From: Clostridia bacterium
GTDB lineage: Bacteria > Bacillota > Clostridia > Monoglobales > Monoglobaceae
DNA length: 64,000 nucleotides
Reading direction: 5' to 3'
Assembly: GCA_017546145.1 (NCBI GenBank)
Contig: JAFYXN010000004.1
Location: 62,001-126,000, forward strand
Position 1 is the stretch's first letter, and every line of letters begins with the position of its first letter. The notes under the pieces are model-generated. The model did not search any database, had not been told where the DNA came from, and saw only the letters and a program-made list of their open reading frames with translations. The position numbers and the translations under genes are program-made. This document shows, piece by piece, positions 1-8,420 of this stretch.

Positions 1-2
1 AG

Positions 3-44
3 AAGTCGGGGCTTATGTATGCGGGGGTGGACGCTCATGCCTGA
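3..44 (+). CDS. 3' end of an upstream phage gene (partial)
   Basis: The frame entering at base 3 encodes the last 13 residues of a protein (ending GVDAHA) and stops at TGA 42-44. Its stop overlaps the likely ATG (37) of the next gene as ATGCCTGA, the tight coupling usual in phage structural operons. Too little is present to name it. From its position just before connector and tail-completion genes it is probably a connector or minor capsid protein, which is inference. Confidence 0.4.
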   Translation, partial: KSGLMYAGVDAHA

Positions 45-354
45 GAATGGTGTTGTGACAGTCTTTTGTCTTGACGAAGCCCGTAAAAGCTTTGTGCGAA
101 AAGGCTGCTTTGGCGCATGGATTCACAAGCAGAAGCGTGTGCGTGAGCAGACTTCCGGAGTGCGGCGCTGTGATACGTTTGATGTTAGAATAAGCTTGCC
201 TCTGCTTGATGAGGTAAATCCGGGTGACCTTTTGTATTTTGGCAAAACTGATGTACTGAAAATGTCAGAGTGCAGGCGGATTGCTGCGGTAAGAAAAAAT
301 GATTACGGCACATTTCGGCACTGGCATATTGAGGCAGAGTATGTTTACAGATAA
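37..354 (+). CDS. Phage head-tail connector region protein (unrecognised)
   Basis: A protein of about 105 residues. The start is placed at ATG 37 because a GGGGGTGG Shine-Dalgarno sits 7 bases upstream; an in-frame ATG at 19 has none. It has no signal peptide or membrane segment and looks like a small beta-rich domain (VRISLPLLDEVNPGDLLYFG). It is the first complete gene of a same-strand series ending in holin and amidase, so a head-closure or connector role is likely by order alone. No family is recognised. Confidence 0.6.
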   Translation: MPENGVVTVFCLDEARKSFVRKGCFGAWIHKQKRVREQTSGVRRCDTFDVRISLPLLDEVNPGDLLYFGKTDVLKMSECRRIAAVRKNDYGTFRHWHIEAEYVYR

Positions 355-374
355 GACGGACAAGGAGGAAAAAT

Positions 375-785
375 ATGATTGTTGAATTGGCGAGATTTCT
401 TTCCGACTGTCCGTTTCTGGACGGCGAAAGAGTATGCGTAAATTATCTTGACGGCGCGGCTCCGGCGTATTCGCTTGAAGCGACCAAAGAAAAAGGGCAA
501 AGCAGAAAATATACCGACGGCGGAAGGCTGCTTAGCAGAAAATTTGTGTTTGCCATGCGCGGCGAATACTGCGGTGCAGACAGTATAAACCGTCAGACTG
601 CAAAAAAATGCAGTGATATTGAGAATTGGATTAACAGCAAAAGCCATGCAGGACAATTGCCTGAACTGGGCGACAAAAAAACTGTTATTTCATGCGAGGT
701 AACAAGAGGGTTTGCTCCGGACTCGACGGCAAGTGTTGATGCAAGATATGAAGCGGAGATTGAAATAATTTTTTACAGTGCGTAG
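375..785 (+). CDS. Phage minor capsid / tail-completion protein
   Basis: 136 residues, preceded by AGGAGG with good spacing. Starts MIVELARFL and has a mixed alpha/beta composition. Proteins of this size and place, directly upstream of the tail-tube gene in clostridial siphophages, are usually tail-terminator or tail-completion proteins that cap the tail before it joins the head. The assignment rests on gene order and general resemblance rather than a diagnostic motif. Confidence 0.55.
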   Translation: MIVELARFLSDCPFLDGERVCVNYLDGAAPAYSLEATKEKGQSRKYTDGGRLLSRKFVFAMRGEYCGADSINRQTAKKCSDIENWINSKSHAGQLPELGDKKTVISCEVTRGFAPDSTASVDARYEAEIEIIFYSA

Positions 786-854
786 CACAACTGCGGCAGA
801 TTTAAATTTTGGGACATTTCTGCTGCAAAAGAATAATTTTTAGGAGGATGGATA

Positions 855-1337
855 ATGTCAGCAGTGGTAAAGAGATGTAAAAAGCTTGCCTTTTACGGCG
901 TTCCTGAAGGAAGTTCGGGAGAGTATGTTTTTTATCGGATGAAGGGCTTTGATGAAATCGTGACATCAAAGAACCCAAGAGAATATTCCAGACAGTATGT
1001 TGACGAGGAGTTTGAACAGACCGACGTTGTGGGATACAATCCGTCAATTTCGTTTGGGTTTGACAGGTTTTCTCAAAATGCGGTGCATGATGATATTATA
1101 AGCATATTCAATGAGGAAAAGGTTGGCGCGGAGGCGGTAAGACCAATAATAATGGTCGACCTTGAAAGTGAAGAAAAAACCGCAATTAAGCGCGAGTTCT
1201 CGGTTGTTGCCGAGAGTGAGGGCAGTGGCGTTGACCTTTACAAGTACAGCGGAAGCTTTCGCGTGAAGGGCGAAAAGGTTGTTGGCAAGGCTGAGTCTTC
1301 GGATGACTGGCAGACCTGTACCTTTGTGGAGGCATAG
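855..1337 (+). CDS. Phage major tail (tube) protein
   Basis: 160 residues, with GGAGG upstream of ATG 855. The length, acidic beta-rich sequence and motifs such as NPREYSRQYVDE and YNPSISFGFDRF fit the tail-tube proteins of Firmicutes siphophages, which stack as hexameric rings around the tape measure. The next genes (small chaperone-like protein, Gp15 protein, tape measure) are the expected order after a tube gene. No contractile sheath gene is present nearby, which points to a flexible non-contractile tail. Confidence 0.65.
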   Translation: MSAVVKRCKKLAFYGVPEGSSGEYVFYRMKGFDEIVTSKNPREYSRQYVDEEFEQTDVVGYNPSISFGFDRFSQNAVHDDIISIFNEEKVGAEAVRPIIMVDLESEEKTAIKREFSVVAESEGSGVDLYKYSGSFRVKGEKVVGKAESSDDWQTCTFVEA

Positions 1338-1342
1338 CCAAA

Positions 1343-1696
1343 ATGTTGGGAAGACATAAGAACGCAGACGCCATAATGCAGCTTGTATTGTGCGGCAACT
1401 CATTTTATGTACAAATCAGCAACAAAACTTTATTTAAGTGTCGCAGGCTGCAAAAAGGGATAAAAAAGCGGCTTAGCTTGATTGGGCGTGGCGCAAATAA
1501 AAAGAGTGTGTCAGATTCGGGCATCTGCAAACTTTTATGCAGAGGTATAGACAGCCTGCTGGGAAAGGGTGCAGCTCAGAAAATCTTTGCTGAAAGACAG
1601 ATTAATTCTGCCGACCTTTCACAGCTTGCCTGTTATATTATATCAAAGCTAAGCGAAGAGCTGAATAAAAACAAGGCGGCACCAACAGCCAAATAG
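1343..1696 (+). CDS. Putative tail assembly chaperone (small)
   Basis: 117 residues, starting 5 bases after the tube gene. Basic N-terminal half, then a helical C-terminal half (SLLGKGAAQKIFAERQINSADLSQL) and a Lys/Ala-rich tail. Its position between tube and Gp15 genes is that of the first of the two tail-assembly chaperones that coat the tape measure during assembly. In many siphophages these two are joined by a programmed frameshift; here the following gene has its own start 37 bases downstream and no slippery run is seen at the junction, so they appear to be made separately. Confidence 0.5.
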   Translation: MLGRHKNADAIMQLVLCGNSFYVQISNKTLFKCRRLQKGIKKRLSLIGRGANKKSVSDSGICKLLCRGIDSLLGKGAAQKIFAERQINSADLSQLACYIISKLSEELNKNKAAPTAK

Positions 1697-1733
1697 ATGC
1701 GGCAAAATTGATACAGGCAGGTGTGAGAAAGAA

Positions 1734-2294
1734 ATGAAAGGCTTACTTAACGGACTTTGCAATAAGGTGGAGATAGACGGAACGGAATACGAGATTAACA
1801 CTGATTTTTCGGTGTGGATAGAGATTGAGCATATTATTTTTGCAAGAGAGCATGAGGACGCAGTGGCTTTGGCAAAAATTCTTGCACTTGCCTTTCCTGT
1901 GCTTCCTGCAAATCCCGAAAAGGCGCTTGAGCGGTTGTTTTGGTTCTATTCGGCAGGTGAGGAAACCTCAAAAAGTGAAGGAACTTCGGCGGCAAAGTAT
2001 GATTTGGTTTTGGATTTTGATTATGTGTGGGGTTCGTTTTTGGCGGAATTTGGAATAGACTTGTGCAAAACCAAAATGCATTGGTGGAAGTTTCGGGCGC
2101 TGCTTTTGTGCTTGAGTGAAAGCTGCAGGTTTTCGCAGATAGTGGGGTACAGGACAATGGATTTGTCGCATATTAAGGACAAACAGAAGCGAGAATTTTA
2201 TGAGAGAATGAAAAATAGATTCAGACTTCCCGACAGACGGACAGATGAGGAAAAGGAGCAGGAAACTGCAAAAAAGATGGAGAGATTTTTTTAA
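1734..2294 (+). CDS. Bacteriophage Gp15 family protein (tail assembly)
   Basis: 186 residues. The start MKGLLNGLCNKVEIDGTEYE followed by INTDFSVWIEIEHI is characteristic of the phage Gp15 family, small cytoplasmic proteins encoded directly before the tape measure and taken to be tail-assembly chaperones. The middle has a conserved aromatic stretch (YDLVLDFDYVWGSFLAEFGIDL) and the C-terminus is charged (RRTDEEKEQE). The tape-measure gene follows after 28 bases. Confidence 0.75.
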   Translation: MKGLLNGLCNKVEIDGTEYEINTDFSVWIEIEHIIFAREHEDAVALAKILALAFPVLPANPEKALERLFWFYSAGEETSKSEGTSAAKYDLVLDFDYVWGSFLAEFGIDLCKTKMHWWKFRALLLCLSESCRFSQIVGYRTMDLSHIKDKQKREFYERMKNRFRLPDRRTDEEKEQETAKKMERFF

Positions 2295-2322
2295 ATTAAT
2301 AGATTTATAAAGGATGGGGAAA

Positions 2323-3531
2323 ATGGCATTTGAATTTAAGAATAATACAGAAAATCTTGCAGATGCCGAGGCGTGGAACAGCGTAGGCAAGATGGTGGCA
2401 TCGGAAATCGGTGTTGGGCTTAGTGAAAACTCGTATCTTGCCATTACCGCATTGGAAAATGTCTATGTTGAGCTTGAAACGCTTACCAAAAATGCAGCAA
2501 AAAACGCAGAAAATCTGGCAAAAAAGCGGCAGAAACGAGAGCTTGAAAACTTAAAAACCGCAAAAGAGCTGGAACTGCTTACCGAAAGGGAGTACTATGA
2601 AAAACTGAAAAAGTACCGTGACGAAAATTTGAGACAGGGCACAGACGCATGGTTTAAGTGCACCGAGGAAATTGCGGCATATAACAAACGGCTGCTCAAA
2701 GAGCAAGAAGAGCTTCAGCAGGAAATGGCAGAAAAAATTCTGAAGCTGCAGAAGGAATTGACCAACAAGCTTAAATCAGATGAGCCTTGGATAACAGAAG
2801 AAAAAGTAAGGTTCAAGGGAATGGGCAAAAACGGAACGGACTTGGTCTACAGTGAAACAAGCATTGAAGACTTCCGTGAAGAAATACAGCTTCTTGAAAA
2901 TTTCAGGGACAGGATAATTGAACTGAAAAATCTGGGCAACATTCCTGATGGCGTATTTTCTGAAATAGCGAAAATGGACATCAAGGACGGTCTTAAGGCG
3001 GCAAGCTATTTACTTTCGGCAGATGCCGATACCCGAAAACGGTTTATTGACGGATATAACTCGCGCGAGGCACTTGCAGACAACGCGGCATGGCAATTAA
3101 ACGGAATTTTAAATGCCGAAACGCTAAAAAACGAAGGCGTTTATTCTGCAGAGATGCTTACTTCGGGAGTTAAAGGCGGCAACAAAGAAACCGCTGCGGT
3201 ATTCATCAGTACTCTAAAGGAGAGCTTTGATGAGATTCCCGAGGGTTATTATCAGCTTGGAAGCAGAGCTGCGGATGCGTTTGGTGACGGATTTTTGGAT
3301 AAAATTCCACAGATTATGGAAGATGTGCGGAGCTATATAGCAACGCAGATGCAAAGTATTGCTGACAGTATTTCGGCAGTCATGGATACAATGATAAAAA
3401 GTAATGCTGCAGGCTCGGTTGCAAATTATACAAATAACTTTACATTTAATGCGTCAAAAGACACAACCACGCAGCAGCTTAATTCGGCAAGAAATGCGGC
3501 AACCCTTGCAAAACTGAGGGGAGGTAACTAA
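2323..3531 (+). CDS. Short phage tape measure protein
   Basis: About 402 residues. Residues 40-150 are a Lys/Glu-rich coiled coil; the C-terminal third (FGDGFLDKIPQIMEDV, then NYTNNFTFNASKDTT and a QQLNSARNAATLAKLRGG end) is typical of tape-measure C-termini. ATG 2323 is preferred over ATG 2314 because the AAAGGATGGGG site is too close to the latter. Tape measures set tail length at about 1.5 angstroms per residue, so this copy implies a tail near 60 nm, short for a siphovirus where 600-1500 residues is usual. The gene may be naturally short or an internally deleted relic; no frameshift is seen. Confidence 0.7.
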   Translation: MAFEFKNNTENLADAEAWNSVGKMVASEIGVGLSENSYLAITALENVYVELETLTKNAAKNAENLAKKRQKRELENLKTAKELELLTEREYYEKLKKYRDENLRQGTDAWFKCTEEIAAYNKRLLKEQEELQQEMAEKILKLQKELTNKLKSDEPWITEEKVRFKGMGKNGTDLVYSETSIEDFREEIQLLENFRDRIIELKNLGNIPDGVFSEIAKMDIKDGLKAASYLLSADADTRKRFIDGYNSREALADNAAWQLNGILNAETLKNEGVYSAEMLTSGVKGGNKETAAVFISTLKESFDEIPEGYYQLGSRAADAFGDGFLDKIPQIMEDVRSYIATQMQSIADSISAVMDTMIKSNAAGSVANYTNNFTFNASKDTTTQQLNSARNAATLAKLRGGN

Positions 3532-3532
3532 A

Positions 3533-4390
3533 ATGGGGCTTACAATTACATATAAAAACGAGCTTGGCACGGTTACAATGCAGGGCGGAGGTTGCACCTC
3601 TTCCTTGCGGATAACCGAAACAGAGGGCTTGGGACTTGTGACAAGAGAATATAATACGGCGGTGTATTCGGGCTATGACGGACAGCAGACTTTAGGCTCA
3701 AGAGCCACGGCGCGCAGCATAACTCTTGCGCTTGAGGTGCAGAGCAGAAATGCTGCCGAATGTGTGAGAGATGCCTTGCGTGTGTTTGGACAAAGCGGAA
3801 TGCTGTATATAAAAAATAAGGATTTAGACAGACGGATATACTGCAGTCAGGTGCAGATTCCTGATGTGACACGTGTTCTTCGCGGGTATATTGCAACATT
3901 TGCGGTGCAGTTTGTGTGCGACAGTCCGTTCTTTGAGGACGCAGACGACACGGTTGTTCCGCTTTACAGACGGACAAAGCTGCTGAAGTCGCCTTTTGTG
4001 CTTCCTGCGGTGCTTGGCGAGATTGTTCTTGGCGGCAATATTGAAATTAAAGGTACGGCTTCGGTTGAGCCTGTTATAAGCATATACTACCCCACAGCGT
4101 TAGAAGGGGTTGAGAGCATTATACTGACAAACCAAACCACAGGCAGGTCGGTACAGCTTGACTATGCACCCTGTGCAGACGAGACAGTGACAATTGATAT
4201 AAAAAACAGAAGGGTTAACAGTTCGTTAAACGGAAACCTGATTAATTATCTTACAAAGGACACGTTCTTAGGGGATTTTGTGCTTGTAAGGGGCAAAAAC
4301 ATAATCTCGGTTAACGTGGGGGATATGACCTCGGGCTTTACAATTGAATGTAAATACAACAATTTGTACAGCGAGGCGGTGATAGTGTGA
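3533..4390 (+). CDS. Phage distal tail (Dit-like) protein
   Basis: 285 residues, starting 1 base after the tape-measure stop. The N-terminal half (residues 1-145) resembles the siphovirus tail-component domain of Dit proteins, the hub between tube and tail tip; the C-terminal half is a beta-rich galectin-like region (VISIYYPTALEGVESIILTN). Its last four bases overlap the GTG of the next gene, indicating translational coupling. The placement after the tape measure is the classical position of Dit. Confidence 0.7.
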   Translation: MGLTITYKNELGTVTMQGGGCTSSLRITETEGLGLVTREYNTAVYSGYDGQQTLGSRATARSITLALEVQSRNAAECVRDALRVFGQSGMLYIKNKDLDRRIYCSQVQIPDVTRVLRGYIATFAVQFVCDSPFFEDADDTVVPLYRRTKLLKSPFVLPAVLGEIVLGGNIEIKGTASVEPVISIYYPTALEGVESIILTNQTTGRSVQLDYAPCADETVTIDIKNRRVNSSLNGNLINYLTKDTFLGDFVLVRGKNIISVNVGDMTSGFTIECKYNNLYSEAVIV

Positions 4391-5547
4391 GAGATATATT
4401 ATTTTATGATTTTGACTTTAACCGACTTGGGGATTTTCCAAGGTTTATATCATTGAATTTTACAAAAAATTACTGCGGATACGGCACTGCCGAGCTGCAT
4501 TTTTCGTTGGCAGAAACCGAGGTGCTGAAATTGCTTGAGGATAATCCGTATATCTTCTTTATGGCAGGCGAAAATGCAGCGATTGTAACAGGTTGGCGAG
4601 TAGGTGAGGATATTGCAATATTTGGCAGAACACCTGAATGGCTTTTGACCAAAAGAGGTGTTGAGGCGTTTGAAGAAAATCCGGCAACAGCGGAGGATAT
4701 AGCGCGCAATGCAGTAGCCTCTGCCGCCGCAGACTTTATAACGCCTGGCGACCTTGCCGGCTTGGGAGAAAACCAAAGTTATTCAACGGACAAGGTGCGC
4801 GTCTTGCATGATGTGGTATGTGAGGTTTTAGGCTTGCAGGACTTGGGGTTCAAAGTTGTTCCTGACATTGAGAAAAAGACGTTTGTGTTTTCGGTGTATT
4901 CGGGACAGGAGTCTTTGTGTATGATTTCGCCCTCGTATCGGACGGCTTATGATTTGGAGTATACTGTTGAAAAGCAGGATATGGTGACAAATTCAGGCTG
5001 GTATGAGCGAAGGTTTGTTGATATGGGCGCCTGGGATGCCTACAGCAACTCACCGTCTTTGTTGGACAAACAGAGCAAGAATGCGTATACCTTCTATGAG
5101 ATAACCTCTGAAAGCTACTATCAGATCGGAAACGAGTATTATCCGGTAGAAGCATTCGGGCTTAACTGCCCTAAGGGAGCGTACCTTTATTCTGACACAC
5201 CCAATGGCAAATGGAAGATAACATATACCAAGCCGGATACTATATGGATATACATAGGAAACGCTGAAGCTTTGGGTGCAAGGCGGTGGGATGCAGTATT
5301 GTCAGGGATAAAAACAGAAGCCGAGGCAGCGGCGGAAATCTCGCAGATGACAAGACAGGACAACACGCATGCGGAGGTTAAGAGTATTGAATACGGCAAT
5401 GACTATGCTTTGGGTGACATTGTAAGAGTGCAGACGGAGTTTGGGGATTTTAAAAAGTCCGAGAAAAAGCGTGTTGCTGCAGTCAATATTTATTATGATG
5501 TGGATAAATTCGGGGTTGTACCAACCCTGAAGGGATTGGAGGAATAA
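4387..5547 (+). CDS. Phage tail-tip protein, ReqiPepy6 Gp37-like
   Basis: 386 residues with a GTG start overlapping the preceding stop. Opens MRDILFYDFDFNRLGDFPRF and contains a CGYGTAELHF segment, as in the Siphovirus ReqiPepy6 Gp37-like family found downstream of Dit in many Firmicutes phages. This family occupies the place of the tail-associated protein that closes the tail tip and contacts the host surface. No lysin domain is obvious. Residues 150-390 hold the conserved YRTAYDLEYTVEKQDMVT and YGNDYALGDIV segments. Confidence 0.75.
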   Translation: MRDILFYDFDFNRLGDFPRFISLNFTKNYCGYGTAELHFSLAETEVLKLLEDNPYIFFMAGENAAIVTGWRVGEDIAIFGRTPEWLLTKRGVEAFEENPATAEDIARNAVASAAADFITPGDLAGLGENQSYSTDKVRVLHDVVCEVLGLQDLGFKVVPDIEKKTFVFSVYSGQESLCMISPSYRTAYDLEYTVEKQDMVTNSGWYERRFVDMGAWDAYSNSPSLLDKQSKNAYTFYEITSESYYQIGNEYYPVEAFGLNCPKGAYLYSDTPNGKWKITYTKPDTIWIYIGNAEALGARRWDAVLSGIKTEAEAAAEISQMTRQDNTHAEVKSIEYGNDYALGDIVRVQTEFGDFKKSEKKRVAAVNIYYDVDKFGVVPTLKGLEE

Positions 5548-5548
5548 A

Positions 5549-6433
5549 ATGGCTATAAATTACAGCTTTATTGACGGTGCTTTATACGGCACAGATGATA
5601 TAAACAAAATAGCACAAAATCTTACAGGCGCAGGGGTTATGCCGTTTACGGCAAAGGACAGCTATAATGTATCTGACCTTAACGCACTTACTTCTGCGCT
5701 TGTCGGGTCAGGAGTGCAGCTTGACGGCTGTGTGTGCAGTGTTGAAAATACAGGCACGGCAGAAATGGTTGCCAGAGTTGCAAAGGGAATTATTTTCTTT
5801 GAAAGCGGAGTAAGCCTGACTGTTGATGAGGAGGGCTATACCATAGCGATAACGCCGAATACGGCAGGATATGTTTATGCACATTACAGTCCATCGCTTC
5901 AGAAGGCGGATATAGTCTTTGAAGCAGATTTGCCAAGTGATGGCGAGTATGTGCTGCTGGCAGAGGTTTTGGAGGATGGCTCGGTTATGGATAAGAGAAC
6001 GTATGCAAAATCCAAGGTTGCAACCATGGGAAAGAATGTAGTGCTGACCGCTTCTTTTACTCCTATGGAGAAGACTTTAATACGAGAGGATGGGGACCGC
6101 ATCTACTTTGCAATTGCTAATGTGTCAGGTGTAGATTTAAGTAAGTTTAATTATGCTCTGATAGGTTCAATGGAGTATGGGACTACCGAAGGTGTTCCGT
6201 ACGGTTGCTTTTATGATTTGACAAACAACAAAGGATTATTGGTATTAAAAGGAAACTATGACTATCCTTCCAGCGGTACTGTACTTATGACAGGCGTAAA
6301 CTATTCACTTTGGTATGGAGTAGAGGTGTTTAATAATGAACTCTGCATCGTTGCAATTTGCAGTATTATGAATGGCGGCGAAAAATATGTTAATAGCAAT
6401 CTTTTTTCGAACTATACTGCGACGTTTATGTAA
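5549..6433 (+). CDS. Phage baseplate / tail fibre protein (unrecognised)
   Basis: 294 residues, immediately after the tail-tip gene with GGAGGA before ATG. Residues 1-150 resemble structural domains common at the start of phage fibres (SFIDGALYGTDDINKIAQ, then LNALTSALVGSGVQLDG); residues 150-294 are beta-rich and aromatic and could be receptor-binding. From about base 6100 the composition becomes more AT-rich than the upstream structural genes, as often seen in exchangeable host-range segments. Function is inferred from position. Confidence 0.55.
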   Translation: MAINYSFIDGALYGTDDINKIAQNLTGAGVMPFTAKDSYNVSDLNALTSALVGSGVQLDGCVCSVENTGTAEMVARVAKGIIFFESGVSLTVDEEGYTIAITPNTAGYVYAHYSPSLQKADIVFEADLPSDGEYVLLAEVLEDGSVMDKRTYAKSKVATMGKNVVLTASFTPMEKTLIREDGDRIYFAIANVSGVDLSKFNYALIGSMEYGTTEGVPYGCFYDLTNNKGLLVLKGNYDYPSSGTVLMTGVNYSLWYGVEVFNNELCIVAICSIMNGGEKYVNSNLFSNYTATFM

Positions 6434-6445
6434 AGGGGGTATAGT

Positions 6446-6985
6446 ATGCTTGAATTTAATGTAAAAAATCAGATTATATCAAGAGCAGACAGCTTTGATG
6501 TTGTGGCTGACAGCAAGGGGTATTTAAAAGCGACATTTGCATTTACGGAGGAATGGTCAGGAGACATTATTGCAATCTTTGGAAATGGCAGCGAGTATTA
6601 CAGTGTTATTCTTGCAGAGGGTATGTGCACTGTGCCGTGGGAGGTTATTAAAGCACCGTTTTTTACTGTTTCGGCAGTGTGCGGTGACAGAATAACGGCA
6701 AATGCGGTTAAGGTTAATGTTGAAAAAAGCGGCTTTGTTGAGGGTAAAACTCCAAAAGAGCCGACCCCTGATGTATATACTCAGGTTTTGAGCATGGCAA
6801 AGCAGCCTTACATAGGCGAAAACGGCAACTGGTATGTGTGGGATGCAGAAAACAAAGCGTTTGCAGACAGCGGTACTAAGGCAATGGGTTACACTCCAAA
6901 GAAAGGTGAGGACTACTGGACAGATGCAGACAAGGTGGAAATTAAGGCTTATGTTGACGAGGCAATCTTAGGGGGTGCGTGGTAG
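6446..6985 (+). CDS. Phage tail protein, probable fibre/baseplate component
   Basis: 179 residues. The N-terminal domain (about 1-90) is beta-rich; a linker (EGKTPKEPTPDVYTQVL) leads to a C-terminal segment (GYTPKKGEDYWTDADKVEI) seen repeatedly near the ends of clostridial phage tail proteins. Its TAG stop (6983-6985) overlaps the GTG of the next gene by one base. Probably part of the host-recognition apparatus; exact role unknown. Confidence 0.55.
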   Translation: MLEFNVKNQIISRADSFDVVADSKGYLKATFAFTEEWSGDIIAIFGNGSEYYSVILAEGMCTVPWEVIKAPFFTVSAVCGDRITANAVKVNVEKSGFVEGKTPKEPTPDVYTQVLSMAKQPYIGENGNWYVWDAENKAFADSGTKAMGYTPKKGEDYWTDADKVEIKAYVDEAILGGAW

Positions 6986-7728
6986 TGGCAACAGTAAATG
7001 AAAAAATGACGGCTATTGCCGACGCTATCAGAGATAAGACCGCTGAAACCGACGCGCTTAGCCTTGATGATATGGCGGAAAGCATTCCAAAAGTTTATGA
7101 TGCAGGGAAGAAATCGCAGTATGATGAGTTTTGGGATAATTTTCAGGATTACGGAAAGCGAACAATATATGTAAGAGCCTTTGGTTACAACTGGAATGAT
7201 GTTAATTTTAAACCCAAGTATGATATGAATGTGACAGGTTCGCTGCAATATGCTTTTGCTTATAATCAAATTACAGACCTTGCCGGAATACTTGAAGAAT
7301 GTGGTGTAAAACTTGACACAACAGATGTAACAAGCTTTGCCGAAATGATTTATGCATCAACTATCACACATTTACCTGAGTTGAAAACTTTTGGAGTAGG
7401 CGGCTTTACAGGGGCGTTTTCATCTAACCAACTTATAACAATTGATAAGTTGATATTAAAAGAAGATGGTAGTCAAACTTTTAATAATACATTTCAAAAC
7501 GCCAACAAACTTAAAAACATAGTAATTGAGGGGAAAATAGGACAAAATATATCTTTTGAGCATTCGTCTTTACTTACACGCGAAAGTCTTATGAGTATCA
7601 TAAATGCCCTCAAAGATTATTCGGGCACAACCACAACAAGAACTTTGACACTTCATGCAAATGCAAAAGCAAGATTGAGTGAAAGCGATATTGCTATCGC
7701 TACACAGAAAGGATGGACAATTGCATAA
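6985..7728 (+). CDS. Phage tail fibre-like protein
   Basis: 247 residues. GTG 6985 is chosen because a GGGGGT site lies 7 bases upstream, while in-frame GTG 6979 is too close to it. The N-terminus (MATVNEKMTAIADAIRDKT) is a recurring start of clostridial prophage tail-fibre proteins, and FWDNFQDYGKR follows in the usual place. The middle and C-terminus suggest a surface-binding repeat domain (LITIDKLILKEDGSQTFNN, then a threonine-rich strand). Strongly AT-rich toward the 3' end. Function by family resemblance and position. Confidence 0.5.
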   Translation: MATVNEKMTAIADAIRDKTAETDALSLDDMAESIPKVYDAGKKSQYDEFWDNFQDYGKRTIYVRAFGYNWNDVNFKPKYDMNVTGSLQYAFAYNQITDLAGILEECGVKLDTTDVTSFAEMIYASTITHLPELKTFGVGGFTGAFSSNQLITIDKLILKEDGSQTFNNTFQNANKLKNIVIEGKIGQNISFEHSSLLTRESLMSIINALKDYSGTTTTRTLTLHANAKARLSESDIAIATQKGWTIA

Positions 7729-7934
7729 TGGAAAAAACAAAAATTGAGCTTATAAAAATTACAGCGTCCGAGGGTATGGTGCTTACCAACGGTGATACAT
7801 ACAGCAAGGAGGTTTTTCTTGGCATAAATGACAGAGTGGAAAACTGGCACGAAATTACAGATGCTGAGTATGAGGAAATAAAGAAAGCTGAGGAGGAAAT
7901 TGCAAATGCCGACCATTATAGCCGCGGTAATTAG
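7728..7934 (+). CDS. Small phage protein (unrecognised)
   Basis: 68 residues. ATG 7728 overlaps the preceding stop as TAATG, so translation is probably coupled. The sequence (IKITASEGMVLTNGDTYSKE, then EITDAEYEEIKKAEEE) resembles small acidic proteins encoded between fibre and holin genes in clostridial phages; no biochemical function is known to me. The last 29 bases overlap the next gene. Confidence 0.5.
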   Translation: MEKTKIELIKITASEGMVLTNGDTYSKEVFLGINDRVENWHEITDAEYEEIKKAEEEIANADHYSRGN

Positions 7935-8178
7935 TGCTTGTGCGGCAATAGTTGTTTGTATTATCAGCAGCAGTGCTCAGAACAAAAAGATTATTTCAGA
8001 AATGGACAAGCACAATGAGCTGCAGAGTTATAAAATAGAGCAATTGACCTTGCAGGTGGAAAAGCACAACAAGGTTATTGAAAGAGTTTACAAGCTTGAA
8101 CAGTCCGACGAGGTGGAAAAGGAACAAATCAAGGTGATTAATCATAGAATAAATGACCTGGAGGATTTCCATAAATAA
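7906..8178 (+). CDS. Membrane-anchored coiled-coil protein, holin-associated
   Basis: 90 residues. ATG 7906 has AGGAGG nine bases upstream and is preferred to TTG 7900. A single N-terminal membrane segment (about residues 3-22) is followed by a coiled coil rich in Lys and Glu (YKIEQLTLQVEKHNKVIERV). This resembles the XhlA/haemolysin-like accessory proteins that accompany holins; location directly before the holin agrees. Probably acts at the membrane during lysis. Confidence 0.5.
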   Translation: MPTIIAAVISACAAIVVCIISSSAQNKKIISEMDKHNELQSYKIEQLTLQVEKHNKVIERVYKLEQSDEVEKEQIKVINHRINDLEDFHK

Positions 8179-8208
8179 AATAAACATTTGGCAACCGGAG
8201 GTAAAGAT

Positions 8209-8415
8209 ATGAAAGTTGATTGGATAAGAAAGCTTACAAGCAGAAAATTCTGGGCAGCAGTTGCGGGGTTTGTGGGTCCGCTTATGCTTGCCTTTGGGGT
8301 GTCAGAGTCAACGGCGTCTGAAATTACCGGAATTATAATGTCCGGAGCATCGCTTATCGCCTACATAATTTCAGAGGGAATGGTTGACTCGGCAAATAAA
8401 GAAACAAAGGAGTGA
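8209..8415 (+). CDS. Phage holin
   Basis: 68 residues. ATG 8209 is set by GGAGGT six bases upstream; a TTG at 8188 lacks a site. Two hydrophobic helices (residues 13-30 and 40-57) separated by a short turn (GVSESTASE), with a charged C-terminus, fit a small holin that permeabilises the membrane at the end of the lytic cycle. The amidase gene follows within 6 bases, forming a holin-endolysin lysis cassette. Confidence 0.7.
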   Translation: MKVDWIRKLTSRKFWAAVAGFVGPLMLAFGVSESTASEITGIIMSGASLIAYIISEGMVDSANKETKE

Positions 8416-8420
8416 GGCTT

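Noticed and set aside
1343..2294. Programmed frameshift joining the two tail chaperone genes
   Set aside because: The second gene has its own ATG 37 bases downstream, and no slippery heptamer is seen at the end of the first.
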